Source: Phytoactinopolyspora alkaliphila (GTDB lineage: Bacteria > Actinomycetota > Actinomycetes > Jiangellales > Jiangellaceae). Taken from it: 64,000 bases of DNA. Where the stretch lies: NCBI RefSeq assembly GCF_010550695.1, contig NZ_JAAGOB010000002.1:310001-374000 (forward strand), given 5' to 3'. Shown here one piece after another: positions 44,926 to 53,708 of the stretch (position 1 is its first letter; each line of letters begins with the position of its first letter). Position numbers and translations under genes: made by a program. The notes beneath the pieces were generated by a model. It searched no databases. It saw nothing but the letters and a program-made list of their open reading frames with translations, and was not told where the DNA came from.

Positions 44926-46725
44926 TCAGCGTCGCAGGTGCTCGGCCAGGAACTCCAGCGCGGCCGGGTACGCATCGAGCCGGTTGGCCCGCTTGGCGAG
45001 CCCGTGTCCTTCGTCCTGATACACGCGCAGGACGCACGGAACCCCTTTGGCGTCCAGCGCCTCCTTGATCTGCTCGGACTCACTCAGCGGAACCCGCGGA
45101 TCGTTCGCCCCGTGAATCACGAACAGGGGTGTGTCCATGGCGTGCAGGTATGTGAGCGGAGACGCCTGCACGAGGAACTCGTGGTCGTGCTCGAGACTGC
45201 CGTACTCCCGCTCCCGCATGGCGCGGCGGTAGTCGGACGTGTTCTCCAAGAAAGTGACCAGCGACGACATGCCCACGAGTTCCGCGCCCGCTGCCCAGAG
45301 GCCAGGATGCATAGCCAGCCCGGCCAAGACCATGTAGCCGCCGTAACTCCCACCGTAAAGGGCCACCCGGTCCGGATCACCGCCCACCTCCGGAACCCAC
45401 GCCCGGATGTCGACCAGATCCCGCACGGACTCCAGGCGCAAGCGGACGTCGTCGAGCGAGTACCAGCGCTTGCCGTATCCGGTGGAGCCGCGCACGTTGG
45501 GAACCAGGACGATGTGGCCGGCGGCCGCCATGGCTTGGTTGACCGGACTGAACAGACGCTGCGCCTCCGCCTCCGGTCCACCGTGGATGTTCACCACCAC
45601 GGAGCCCTCGAGCCCAGACGCCGCCGGCGGCGTGTACATGAAGCACGGAATTGCCTCGCCGTCACGGGTGGGTATGCGCACGCTGACCGGTTCGGTCAGC
45701 TGTTGCTTCAGTTCCGGGCCCATCTGTTCGGTGCCGTCCACCAGCGTGCGCACACGTCCGTCGACCCCGTCGACCAGGAAGATGTCCCCCGGGCTGGTGG
45801 GCGTGTTCAGGCCGACGGCGAGCACGGCGGAGTCCGGGGACCATACCGCCGTGGCCACACCGCGGCCCGGAAGGCCGACGTCGGTGATCCACGCCCCGTC
45901 GGGGCCGTGGATTGCCAGCTCGTCGCTTCCGTCGGCATGCCGCACGATCAGCAACCGGGATGCGTCCGGCGAGGGCAACACGGCGAGGTCGTGCTCGTCG
46001 GACTCGACCAGCGGGGTCCACTCGCCGGGGCCGTCGACCCGGACCACCGAGCGAAAGTCACGTCCGTGGTTAGAGGACATGATGACCGAGCCGGTACCGG
46101 GGACCACGTGCGCCGAGGTGTGCCAGGCGTGATCGTCCGCGGCCGTCAGTTCGGTGATCTTGCGGTCTCGTGCCAGCAGTACCTGGGTGGAGGCGGGCAT
46201 CGACGAGTACAGCGTCACCGCTGCCGTGTCCCCGTCGACGTGGACGCCGGCGACGTATCCGCCGGCGTCGTACACCACCTGCTCGGCTCCATCGCTCAGG
46301 TCGTGGACCACGACGTCGAAGTCGACCCCGTTGCGCCGGTTGGTGCTGTACACCACCCTGCCGGGCTGGACATCGACCAGGGAGTGGATATAGGCGGGAT
46401 CGTGCACCAGGGGTGTCAGCTCACCCAGCCCAGCTGGGGTGCGATATTGCGGCTGATCCAGGTCGAGCAGCGAGAGCTGGGCCCGTTCGTTGCCGTCCGT
46501 ATCGTGTTCCACGACCACCGCGCGCCGGCCCACCATGTACCTGCCCGAGCACTTGCCCGGAAGGGAGGTCAGCTGGCGGTGCCGGCCATCCGGCTCGATT
46601 TCGACCAGTTGCATAGAGCCGCTGGCATCGGAACCGGCCAGCACCCGGCCGGCCGCGTCGACGTCGAAGACCGTCCAGCTGTGCAGTTCGAGCAGGTCGA
46701 TGATGATCGAATTGGTGGCAGTCAC
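44926..46725 (-). CDS. S9 family prolyl oligopeptidase-like serine peptidase
   Basis: A 599-aa cytosolic enzyme: an N-terminal beta-propeller of WD/TolB-like blades (residues ~20-330) and a C-terminal alpha/beta hydrolase. The nucleophile elbow is GGSYGGYMV, the oxyanion region NIHGGPEAE, the acid GANDPRVP and the histidine DEGHGLAKR. It cleaves small peptides or acyl-peptides; other hydrolase activity is possible. GTG 46725. It forms an apparent operon MBL-S9-amidase. Confidence 0.92.
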   Translation of the reverse strand: MTATNSIIIDLLELHSWTVFDVDAAGRVLAGSDASGSMQLVEIEPDGRHRQLTSLPGKCSGRYMVGRRAVVVEHDTDGNERAQLSLLDLDQPQYRTPAGLGELTPLVHDPAYIHSLVDVQPGRVVYSTNRRNGVDFDVVVHDLSDGAEQVVYDAGGYVAGVHVDGDTAAVTLYSSMPASTQVLLARDRKITELTAADDHAWHTSAHVVPGTGSVIMSSNHGRDFRSVVRVDGPGEWTPLVESDEHDLAVLPSPDASRLLIVRHADGSDELAIHGPDGAWITDVGLPGRGVATAVWSPDSAVLAVGLNTPTSPGDIFLVDGVDGRVRTLVDGTEQMGPELKQQLTEPVSVRIPTRDGEAIPCFMYTPPAASGLEGSVVVNIHGGPEAEAQRLFSPVNQAMAAAGHIVLVPNVRGSTGYGKRWYSLDDVRLRLESVRDLVDIRAWVPEVGGDPDRVALYGGSYGGYMVLAGLAMHPGLWAAGAELVGMSSLVTFLENTSDYRRAMREREYGSLEHDHEFLVQASPLTYLHAMDTPLFVIHGANDPRVPLSESEQIKEALDAKGVPCVLRVYQDEGHGLAKRANRLDAYPAALEFLAEHLRR

Positions 46726-46745
46726 CTAGCCAACCCTAATGGCGC

Positions 46746-47546
46746 TCAGGTGAGGTGGTCGAAGTCACCGCGCACCCAGGCGACGTGACGCTCTGCCGAG
46801 CGCTGAACGGCCTCGTCTGCGCCGGCCAGGATCGCGTTGTCGAAATTGCTCCAGATCTGCTCGTAGCGCAGCGGCTCGACCTGCGCGGCGATGCGAGCGA
46901 CGACGCCGGCCGACAACGGCAGCCGGTTGGGGTAGCTGCGCTGGAAGCTGGTGGTCACACGATCGGGGTTGACCATGATGGTGTCACCGGCCAGCAGAAC
47001 GCCACCGTCACCGGACCAATGCGCCACCGCGCTTCCCGGGAAATGGCCGCCCACCTGATGCAGCACCAGCCCGCCAGTCACCTCGTGGCGGCCCGACCAC
47101 AACGTGACCGCATCGTCGCGGCGCCCCAGCCAGGCCGCATCCGCCTCGTTGACGAGGATCGGGACACCACCGAGCGCCCGCGACCACTCAACCTGAACGC
47201 CGTACATGTGCGGATGGCTCGCCGCGATCGCGAGAATCGGACCTTGCGCACGCAACCAGGTCACCGCGCCGTCGTCGAGGTAGCCGACCGGGTCCCAGAG
47301 GAGACTGCCCTGGGGCGTGCGCAACATGAGCATCTGCTGCCCGATGCCGACACCGGGCGCGCGCAGCCCCCACAACGAGGGCGTCCGTTCCTTCACGGTG
47401 ACCGCGATGCCCTCGCCACGCAGCTCGTCGATGTTGGTCCACACCTGCCCACCCGCCGGGACATACTGGCGCTCGTCGGCACAGATGGGACAGACCTCGG
47501 GAGCCGGCTCGTCGTACTCGACCGCACATGTTCGACAGATGATCAA
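46746..47546 (-). CDS. MBL-fold hydrolase with N-terminal zinc ribbon
   Basis: A 266-aa protein. Residues 4-27 form a rubredoxin-like C-x2-C...C-x2-C ribbon (CRTCAVEY, CPICADERQYV). The rest resembles metallo-beta-lactamase-fold enzymes (LLWDPVGYLDD, HVPHMYG-like AASHPHMYGVQ, VGGHFPGSAVAHW, VLLAGDTIM), but the canonical HxHxDH is degraded to SHPHMYG, so metal binding may be altered. The start is TTG 47546 with GGAG seven bases upstream. First gene of the unit with the S9 peptidase and amidase. Confidence 0.82.
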   Translation of the reverse strand: MIICRTCAVEYDEPAPEVCPICADERQYVPAGGQVWTNIDELRGEGIAVTVKERTPSLWGLRAPGVGIGQQMLMLRTPQGSLLWDPVGYLDDGAVTWLRAQGPILAIAASHPHMYGVQVEWSRALGGVPILVNEADAAWLGRRDDAVTLWSGRHEVTGGLVLHQVGGHFPGSAVAHWSGDGGVLLAGDTIMVNPDRVTTSFQRSYPNRLPLSAGVVARIAAQVEPLRYEQIWSNFDNAILAGADEAVQRSAERHVAWVRGDFDHLT

Positions 47547-47733
47547 CGCGCGTCTCCGTTCACGTCGGGCCGACCCGGACGCCCAGGCGGCTCGCCCATT
47601 GCCAAGGCCACGGCAGTGTACGCCCGGGTGCGGTGCCCACCGCGAACCAGCCCGCGTGACATCATCGGGCTGGTATGTGCATGGCGAATCCTTCCGCCAG
47701 GGGCGCCCGCGAGAATGAGGTGGTGAACACGCT

Positions 47734-48525
47734 ATGACCGAACCGCATGCTTCCGTGACCTACGCGTCGTACCTGGCGCTGGACGACGTTCTCAACGCCC
47801 AGCATCCGCGCTCGGACGAGCACGACGAGATGCTGTTCATCGTCATCCATCAGGTGTACGAACTCTGGTTCAAGCAGATGTTGCACGAGCTCGATCGCCT
47901 GCGGGAGGAGCTGGAGGCCGGCGCCACCGCGCATGCGGTGCGGACCCTGCGGCGAGTGCTCACCATTCTCAAGGTCGTGGTGGCCCAGATCGACGTGCTG
48001 GAGACCATGACACCGAGCCAGTTCACCAGCTTCCGGGACCGGCTCGCGGCCTCCAGCGGTTTCCAGTCCGCGCAGTTCCGCGAACTCGAGGCGATCCTGG
48101 GCCGCCGCGACCCCCGCGTCTTTCAGCACTATCCCGAGGACACGCCGGAACGCCGGCGTATCGAGGGGCGGATGGGCGAGCCGGCACTGTTCGACGCGTT
48201 CCTGCGCTACCTTGCCCAGCACGGATACACGATCCCTCCGGAGGCCGCGGAACGCGACGTGAGCATGCCTGTGGAACCGTCCACCGCTGTTCAGGAGCTG
48301 CTTCTTCAGGTCTACCGCGACGATGCCGGACCGGCCACCGTCTGCGAGCACCTGGTCGACCTGGACGAGGGCGTGCAGGAGTGGCGGTACCGGCACGTCA
48401 AGATGGTGCAACGCACCATCGGTGACAAGACGGGGACAGGTGGCTCGTCCGGGGCGGCCTACCTGCGGACCACCGTCGCCAGCGAGGCCTTCCCCGACCT
48501 GTGGCGTGTCCGGAGCCGGCTGTGA
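47734..48525 (+). CDS. kynA: Tryptophan 2,3-dioxygenase
   Basis: Heme enzyme opening the indole ring of tryptophan to N-formylkynurenine. The 263-aa protein has the signature LFIVIHQVYELWFKQMLHEL, LETMTPSQFTSFRDRL and the proximal heme His in EWRYRHVKMVQRTIG. GAGGTGG lies ~10 bases before ATG 47734. The stop overlaps the kynU start (GTGA), so the pathway genes are coupled. Confidence 0.96.
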   Translation: MTEPHASVTYASYLALDDVLNAQHPRSDEHDEMLFIVIHQVYELWFKQMLHELDRLREELEAGATAHAVRTLRRVLTILKVVVAQIDVLETMTPSQFTSFRDRLAASSGFQSAQFRELEAILGRRDPRVFQHYPEDTPERRRIEGRMGEPALFDAFLRYLAQHGYTIPPEAAERDVSMPVEPSTAVQELLLQVYRDDAGPATVCEHLVDLDEGVQEWRYRHVKMVQRTIGDKTGTGGSSGAAYLRTTVASEAFPDLWRVRSRL

Positions 48526-49703
48526 TCGCCCTGGACCAGCTGCGCTCCAGTCCCAACGCTCTGGCGTCCCATTACTCTCGTTTCCGCGTCTCGGAGCGGT
48601 TGCTCCTCACCGGGCACTCGCATCAGGCCTGGCCGGATGTTGCCGTGGAGGGACAGCTGGAAGCGCTCGACGATGCCGCCCGCCATGTCGACGCCAAGTG
48701 GGACCGCGCGGCGGCCAAGGCGGAGGAGGTAGCCGCTGGTTTCCGGACGTGGCTCGGCGACCCGGGTGCGGAGATAGCGCTCGGCGCGAGCACGCACGAG
48801 CTTGTAGTGCGCTTCCTTTCTGCTCTCGACCTGCGCCGCCGTCCACGACTGGTGACCACCGACGGCGAGTTCCACTCGGTGCGCCGTCAGCTTGCGCGGC
48901 TCGGCGAAGAGGACATCGAGGTGGTGCGGATCGCGGCGGAACCGGTCGGCACGCTCGCCGCCCGCCTCGCCGAGGAGGTGGACGCGGGCACCAGCGCTGT
49001 CCTGGTGTCGATGGTGCTCTTCGAGACCTCCCGTATCGTGCCGGGACTGGACGAACTCGCCACGGCATGCGCAGACGACGACGTTGAACTGCTCGTGGAC
49101 GCCTACCACGCGCTGGGCGTCGTTCCCGTCTCGCTCCCGGCCATGGGGTTGTCCGATGCCTGGGTGGTCGGCGGCGGCTACAAATACTTGCAGCTCGGCG
49201 AAGGCAACTGTTTCCTGCGGATTCCGCAGCACGCCGATCGGTTCCGGCCCGTGGTGACGGGGTGGTACGCCGAATTCGGCGAGCTGGCCGACGAGCCAGA
49301 CCCTCGGCGAGTGTCGTATCCAACCGGCGCCGGACGGTTCGCCGGCTCAACTTACGACCCCACCAGCCATTACCGTGCTGCCCGCGTCTTTCGTTCCCAC
49401 GACGAGCTGGGGCTGACACCCACCCTCCTGCACGAGGTATCCAGGCATCAGGTCGGCGTGCTCATGCACGCCTTCGATGAGCTCGGCTTTCCGGAGGACG
49501 TGATCACCCGTGACCGGTCCGTCACCCGCGAGGCGTTCGCGGGCTTTATGGCGCTGCGTTGTGCCGACGCGCAGGACAGGAAGGACGCGCTCGCCGCGCG
49601 CGGGGTGCTCACCGACAGCCGTGGGCCCTATCTGCGGTTCGGTCCCGCGCCATACCTGTCTGATGACCAGCTTCGGGAGGCGGTGGCCGCGCTGGCGGTC
49701 TAG
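48522..49703 (+). CDS. kynU: Kynureninase
   Basis: PLP enzyme (aminotransferase class V fold, 393 aa) cleaving kynurenine to anthranilate and alanine. The PLP-binding Lys is in WVVGGGYKYLQLGEGN, and the aspartate that pairs with the PLP nitrogen in LLVDAYHALG. GTG 48522 has GGAG six bases upstream and overlaps kynA by four bases. No kynB (formamidase) of the usual type is adjacent. Confidence 0.93.
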   Translation: MIALDQLRSSPNALASHYSRFRVSERLLLTGHSHQAWPDVAVEGQLEALDDAARHVDAKWDRAAAKAEEVAAGFRTWLGDPGAEIALGASTHELVVRFLSALDLRRRPRLVTTDGEFHSVRRQLARLGEEDIEVVRIAAEPVGTLAARLAEEVDAGTSAVLVSMVLFETSRIVPGLDELATACADDDVELLVDAYHALGVVPVSLPAMGLSDAWVVGGGYKYLQLGEGNCFLRIPQHADRFRPVVTGWYAEFGELADEPDPRRVSYPTGAGRFAGSTYDPTSHYRAARVFRSHDELGLTPTLLHEVSRHQVGVLMHAFDELGFPEDVITRDRSVTREAFAGFMALRCADAQDRKDALAARGVLTDSRGPYLRFGPAPYLSDDQLREAVAALAV

Positions 49704-49776
49704 GCGGCTTCACCTGGCGACCTAGTACGGTCCCTCACAGGCCCGCGATCAAGGCCCGCGAATAAAAGGAGGCGCA

Positions 49777-50913
49777 GTGACAGTGTCGGTGATCAATTAC
49801 CTGACGACGGTCCGGTTCGGCGAAGGATCTACCGCCGAGATCGGCGACGACCTGCGGGAACTCGGTATCTCCCGTGCCTTCGTGATCACCGACCGCGGCG
49901 TCGAGCATGCCGGATTGGTCGAGCGTGCACTCGTCAACGTCGCCCGCGACCTGATCGCCGACATCTACACCGATACGCCGTCCAATCCGACCGAGCAGGC
50001 CGCGGAAGCCGCACTCACGCGCTTCCGAGCCAGCGGGGCGGACGGGATCATCGCCATCGGCGGCGGCTCGCCAATCGATCTGGCGAAGGCCGTCGCGCTC
50101 ATGGCCACGCACGACGGGCCATTTGAGCGTTTCGCGGCGAGGCTGGGTGGCATCCCGCTGATCAGCGCAGCCGTCGCACCGGTCATCGCGGTCCCGACGA
50201 CCGCCGGGACCGGCAGCGAAGTAGGACGTGCGGCCCTGGTGACTCTCCAGGACGGACGCAAGCTCGGGTTCATCTCACCGCATCTGATCCCCAAGCGCGC
50301 GATCTGCGATCCCGAGCTGACGTACGGGCTGCCTCCTCTGCTGACCGCGGCCACCGGCATCGACGCGATCAGCCACTGCGTCGAGACCTACCTGAGCCCG
50401 CGCGACAATCCGCCCGCTGAGGCCATCGCACTCGACGGCCTACGCCGGGCGGTCACGCATATCGAGACCGCTGTCGCGGAACCCGAGCACATCACCGCGC
50501 GCCGGGAGATGATGATGGCGGCGTTGCAGGGCGGGCTGACCTTCCAGAAGGGCCTCGGGGCCATCCATGCCATCTCGCATCCGGCCGGTGGCCTGGACCA
50601 GCCTGCATTGCACCACGGCATGCTCAACGCCGTGCTCATGCCACATGTCCTGCGGTTCAACGAGAGCGCGGCACCGGCGAAATACGACGCCCTGCGCAAT
50701 GCCTTGGAGCTGCCGCCCGACGGCGACGTCGCCGGGTACTTCGACCAGCTCAACGTGACTCTTGAACTTCCGCGCTCGCTGTCCGCGATGGGGCTGCCCC
50801 GGGAGGCGATCCCACAGGTCGTCGAGGGTGCGCTCAATGACCATTCGGCAGCGACGAATCCCCGCACCCTCACCCGTGACCATGTCGAAGACCTAGTGAA
50901 GGCGGCGTACTGA
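49777..50913 (+). CDS. Iron-containing alcohol dehydrogenase
   Basis: A 378-aa group III dehydrogenase. NAD-binding and metal motifs: IIAIGGGSPIDLAKA, VPTTAGTGSEVG, DAISHCVETYLS, AIHAISHPAGGLDQPALHHGMLNAVLMPHV. Catalyses NAD(P)-linked oxidation of primary or other alcohols; substrate unknown. The GTG start has a strong AAAAGGAGG box. It stands 73 bp after kynU; a link to the kynurenine pathway is not evident. Confidence 0.93.
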   Translation: MTVSVINYLTTVRFGEGSTAEIGDDLRELGISRAFVITDRGVEHAGLVERALVNVARDLIADIYTDTPSNPTEQAAEAALTRFRASGADGIIAIGGGSPIDLAKAVALMATHDGPFERFAARLGGIPLISAAVAPVIAVPTTAGTGSEVGRAALVTLQDGRKLGFISPHLIPKRAICDPELTYGLPPLLTAATGIDAISHCVETYLSPRDNPPAEAIALDGLRRAVTHIETAVAEPEHITARREMMMAALQGGLTFQKGLGAIHAISHPAGGLDQPALHHGMLNAVLMPHVLRFNESAAPAKYDALRNALELPPDGDVAGYFDQLNVTLELPRSLSAMGLPREAIPQVVEGALNDHSAATNPRTLTRDHVEDLVKAAY

Positions 50914-50986
50914 CACCCGGCGCCCTGGTTCCGATGGAATCTTCCATGCGTTTCTTGACCGGCGAGCGGCGTGTGACAATCCGGGC

Positions 50987-51745
50987 ATGAACGCCGAACT
51001 CGTCATCGAGTCCTTGGACCGGCGGCCGGAGCTCGCGCCCATGTTGTGGAAGCTCAGCGACGTCTGGCCGCCATTCATGACTCGCGACCCGGTGTCCGAC
51101 TTCTACTACGAGACCGTGGAGCGCGATCATCCGGAGCACACTCTGATCGCGTTCGACCCGGCGAAGCCGGACGTCCCGGTGGCGCGTGCATTCACCGTGC
51201 CGTTCGAATTCGGCACCGCCGAGCGGTCGTCGCTGCCCGACGGTGGCTGGGACACCGTGATCCGCTGGGCAGCGCTGGACCGGAGCATGGGCCGGCCGCG
51301 GACGCATGTGTCCGCCCTGGAGATCGCCATCAGCCTCGACCGCCGAGGCGAAGGGCTGGCCGCGGTCATGCTCCAGGCGATGCGTGAGAACGTTCGGCGT
51401 CTTGGCTTCACCGAGCTCGTCGCACCGGTCCGGCCGAGCGGCAAGTCGCAGGAAGCGCAGACCCCGATGAGCGAGTACGCCTTCCGTACCCGGGATGACG
51501 GGCTCCCCGAGGACCCGTGGCTGCGCGTCCACGTACGGGCCGGCGGCGAGCTCGTGCGTGTCTGTCCTCGCTCCATGGTGGTCGGCGGGTCGCTGGCCGA
51601 GTGGCGGGAGTGGACCGGGCTGCCGTTCGATCGCACCGGAGACGTCGTCGTACCAGGGGCGCTGGTTCCGGCGCACTGCAGCGTCGAGCACGACCACGCC
51701 GTCTACGTCGAGCCCAACGTCTGGGTCCGCCACCGGCTGGGCTGA
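50987..51745 (+). CDS. GNAT-like N-acetyltransferase family protein
   Basis: A 252-aa protein with a GNAT-like core: VSALEIAISLDRRGEGLAAV followed by MLQAMRENVRRLGFTELVAPVRPS resembles motif A, and the last ~90 residues resemble a second GNAT-related lobe. The substrate is unknown. ATG 50987 is used. It is followed by a small hairpin and a larger structured inverted repeat. Confidence 0.75.
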   Translation: MNAELVIESLDRRPELAPMLWKLSDVWPPFMTRDPVSDFYYETVERDHPEHTLIAFDPAKPDVPVARAFTVPFEFGTAERSSLPDGGWDTVIRWAALDRSMGRPRTHVSALEIAISLDRRGEGLAAVMLQAMRENVRRLGFTELVAPVRPSGKSQEAQTPMSEYAFRTRDDGLPEDPWLRVHVRAGGELVRVCPRSMVVGGSLAEWREWTGLPFDRTGDVVVPGALVPAHCSVEHDHAVYVEPNVWVRHRLG

Positions 51746-51750
51746 GCCGC

Positions 51751-51768
51751 GGAGCCCCTGAGGGCTCC
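51751..51768 (+). terminator. Small hairpin after the GNAT-like gene
   Basis: GGAGCCC, loop CTGA, GGGCTCC: a perfect 7-bp G-C-rich stem five bases after the stop codon. There is no U-tract, so termination strength is uncertain. Confidence 0.45.
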
Positions 51769-51778
51769 TGGGCTACCT

Positions 51779-51902
51779 CCCTTTGCAATGCGCACATAGG
51801 CGCAACGGCACGTCTGTGCAGGGGACGGCGAGCGGTTCGCCGCACGACGGGTGCGGCGCGCGACCGCGCAAGACGGTGCGTATGTGTGCGCATTGCAAAG
51901 GG
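51779..51902. repeat. Structured inverted repeat, 18-bp perfect arms
   Basis: Arms CCCTTTGCAATGCGCACA (51779-51796) and its exact complement (51885-51902) enclose 88 bp that themselves fold: CGCCGCAC and GTGCGGCG make a perfect 8-bp hairpin with loop GACGG, and flanking bases pair partly. Either strand would give a ~124-nt branched stem. It lies between the GNAT-like and the LLM genes and is more AT-rich at its ends. It looks like a MITE-type palindromic element or an RNA gene. Confidence 0.75.
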
Positions 51903-52009
51903 GGTCGCGTCCAGATCCCCCGCCGGCCGACATCGGGGCGGACGCCGGTGAACGTGATGTCCGTTTCCCGCCAGCGAACGCCGTCCACGGGATGCCACGC
52001 TCTGGATTC

Positions 52010-52960
52010 ATGCAGCCATTTCGATTCGGTGTTATCGGCGAGACCGTCCGCACACCGGCCGACCTCACCGATCGTGCCCGCCGAGCCGAGGACCTCGGAT
52101 ACTCAACGTTGCTGCTGCGCGATCACTTCGTCGAGGAGCCGTTCGGCCATCAACTCGCCCCGCTGATCGCGCTCACAGCCGCGGCGAGTGTCACCACCAC
52201 GCTGCGCGTCGGCACTCAGGTGCTGGCCAACGACTACCGGCATCCGGTCATGCTGGCCAAGGAGGCGGCCACGTTGGACCTGCTCTCCGGCGGGCGGCTC
52301 GAGCTGGGCATCGGCGCCGGTTGGCTGCGAGACGAATACGCGTCCGCCGGCATGGCGTTCGATGCCGCGGGTGAACGGGTGGGCCGCCTCGAAGAGTCCA
52401 TCCAACTCCTGAAAAGCCTCTTCGGCACCACACCCACGCACTACGCAGGCGAGCACTACACGGTCGCCGGACTCGACACGTTCCCCGCGCCCGTGCAGCG
52501 TCCGCATCCGCCACTGATGATCGGCGCCGGCAGCAAGCGCATGCTCCGGCTCGCCGGCCGGGAGGCCGACATCGTCGGTGTTCTGTCCAAGGCGCTGCCG
52601 GACGGCACGATCTCCGGCGACGTCGCCGAACGCCGGCCGGACACGATGGCTCAGAAGGTGGCATGGATCCGTGAAGGTGCGGGCGACCGGGCTGAGCAGG
52701 TCGAACTGAGCATGATGATCTCCCCCGTCATCGCGGACGATGTCCGCGAATCCGCCTCTCGCTTCGCCGACGCCCGGGGCTGGGACGCGCTGGCCGCCGA
52801 CGAGGTGCTCGCGATGCCGTCGGTGTTCATCGGACCGGCCGAGCGGATCATGGACCTCATACGCCAGCGCAGAGAGGAGTACGGATTCTCCTACTACGTC
52901 GTCTCGGACCGGGCCATGGACGCCTTCGCGCCGGTCGTCGCCAAGCTTTCAGGTGACTGA
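52010..52960 (+). CDS. LLM-class F420-dependent oxidoreductase
   Basis: A 316-aa luciferase-like monooxygenase-family TIM barrel: FRFGVIGETVRTPADLTDRA, LLLRDHFVEEPFGHQLAPLI, RVGTQVLANDYRHPVMLAKE, LSGGRLELGIGAGWL, RPHPPLMIGAGSKRMLRLA. This subfamily (TIGR03621-like) is expected to use cofactor F420, typical of actinobacteria; the substrate is unknown. ATG 52010 begins the conserved region; the frame is open upstream through the inverted repeat. Confidence 0.88.
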   Translation: MQPFRFGVIGETVRTPADLTDRARRAEDLGYSTLLLRDHFVEEPFGHQLAPLIALTAAASVTTTLRVGTQVLANDYRHPVMLAKEAATLDLLSGGRLELGIGAGWLRDEYASAGMAFDAAGERVGRLEESIQLLKSLFGTTPTHYAGEHYTVAGLDTFPAPVQRPHPPLMIGAGSKRMLRLAGREADIVGVLSKALPDGTISGDVAERRPDTMAQKVAWIREGAGDRAEQVELSMMISPVIADDVRESASRFADARGWDALAADEVLAMPSVFIGPAERIMDLIRQRREEYGFSYYVVSDRAMDAFAPVVAKLSGD

Positions 52961-53040
52961 TCGGCGTTCCGCCACCGCTCCTCTGCTACGAGCAGATTCT
53001 TTTGGATCACTCCATCCGGGCGCATCACCATCGACAGTGA

Positions 53041-53056
53041 CGCCGAGATCGCGGCG
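53041..53056. promoter_or_regulatory. Dyad upstream of the clpP operon
   Basis: CGCCG, spacer AGATCG, CGGCG, 29 bp before the first clpP start codon. A CGC...GCG dyad is the kind of site reported for ClgR-type activators; the neighbouring regulator gene has a similar but longer dyad upstream. Weak on its own in GC-rich DNA. Confidence 0.3.
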
Positions 53057-53084
53057 CCACCAGGTTCGAATCCGGGGAGAGATC

Positions 53085-53705
53085 ATGCCCGTTACCCCTG
53101 CCGACACCGCCCGGACAGCCGGGACACTCGACGACCAACTCGCCACGCGTCTCCTCCATCAGCGCATCATCGTTCTCGGAACGGAGGTCGACGACCAGGT
53201 GGCGAACCGACTGTGCGCCCAAATGCTGCTCCTGTCAGCCGAGGACGCCCGCGGCGACATCAGCCTCTACATCAACTCTCCCGGTGGCTCGGTCAGCGCT
53301 GGTCTAGCCATCTACGACACGATGCGCCTGATTCCCAACGACGTCAGCACGCTGGCGATGGGGCTAGCCGCGAGTATGGGCCAGTTTCTTCTGTGCGCCG
53401 GGACCGCCGGGAAGAGGTTCATCCTGCCGCACGCACAGGTCCTGATGCATCAGGGCTCAGCCGGGTTCGGCGGCACGGCAGCGGATGTCGAGATCTACGC
53501 CGAGCAGCTGGAGCGGACCAGCGCGCTGATGACCCGGCTGACCGCGGAACACACCGGCCGGCCGGAGGAGGTGATCGAGCGGGACAGCCAGCGAGATCGC
53601 TGGTTCACCGCCGGAGAGGCTCGCGACTACGGCTTCGTCGATCACATCGTCGAACGAGTCGACGACGTCCGGCCGACCGCGTCCGCGCAGATGGTGGGGT
53701 TGTGA
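53085..53705 (+). CDS. clpP: ATP-dependent Clp protease proteolytic subunit, first paralogue
   Basis: A 206-aa barrel-forming serine peptidase. The complete triad is S97 (AMGLAASMGQFLL), H122 (VLMHQGSAG) and D171 (ERDSQRDRWF), with [19 protein letters not shown]. It degrades proteins delivered by Clp ATPases. ATG 53085 has GGGGAG six bases upstream. It forms a two-gene operon with the next clpP, like the ClpP1P2 or ClpP3P4 pairs of actinobacteria, which assemble as mixed complexes. Confidence 0.95.
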   Translation: MPVTPADTARTAGTLDDQLATRLLHQRIIVLGTEVDDQVANRLCAQMLLLSAEDARGDISLYINSPGGSVSAGLAIYDTMRLIPNDVSTLAMGLAASMGQFLLCAGTAGKRFILPHAQVLMHQGSAGFGGTAADVEIYAEQLERTSALMTRLTAEHTGRPEEVIERDSQRDRWFTAGEARDYGFVDHIVERVDDVRPTASAQMVGL

Positions 53706-53708
53706 GCG

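Noticed and set aside
51783-52166. Cys/His-rich ORFs on both strands in the inverted repeat (CAHCKG-like ends)
   Set aside because: The same motif appears on both strands because the DNA is palindromic; a real zinc finger gene is not needed to explain it.
53059-53084. tRNA T-arm-like GGTTCGAATCC before the first clpP gene
   Set aside because: The T-stem has a mismatch, no anticodon or D-arm lies upstream, and no complementary acceptor stem is found.
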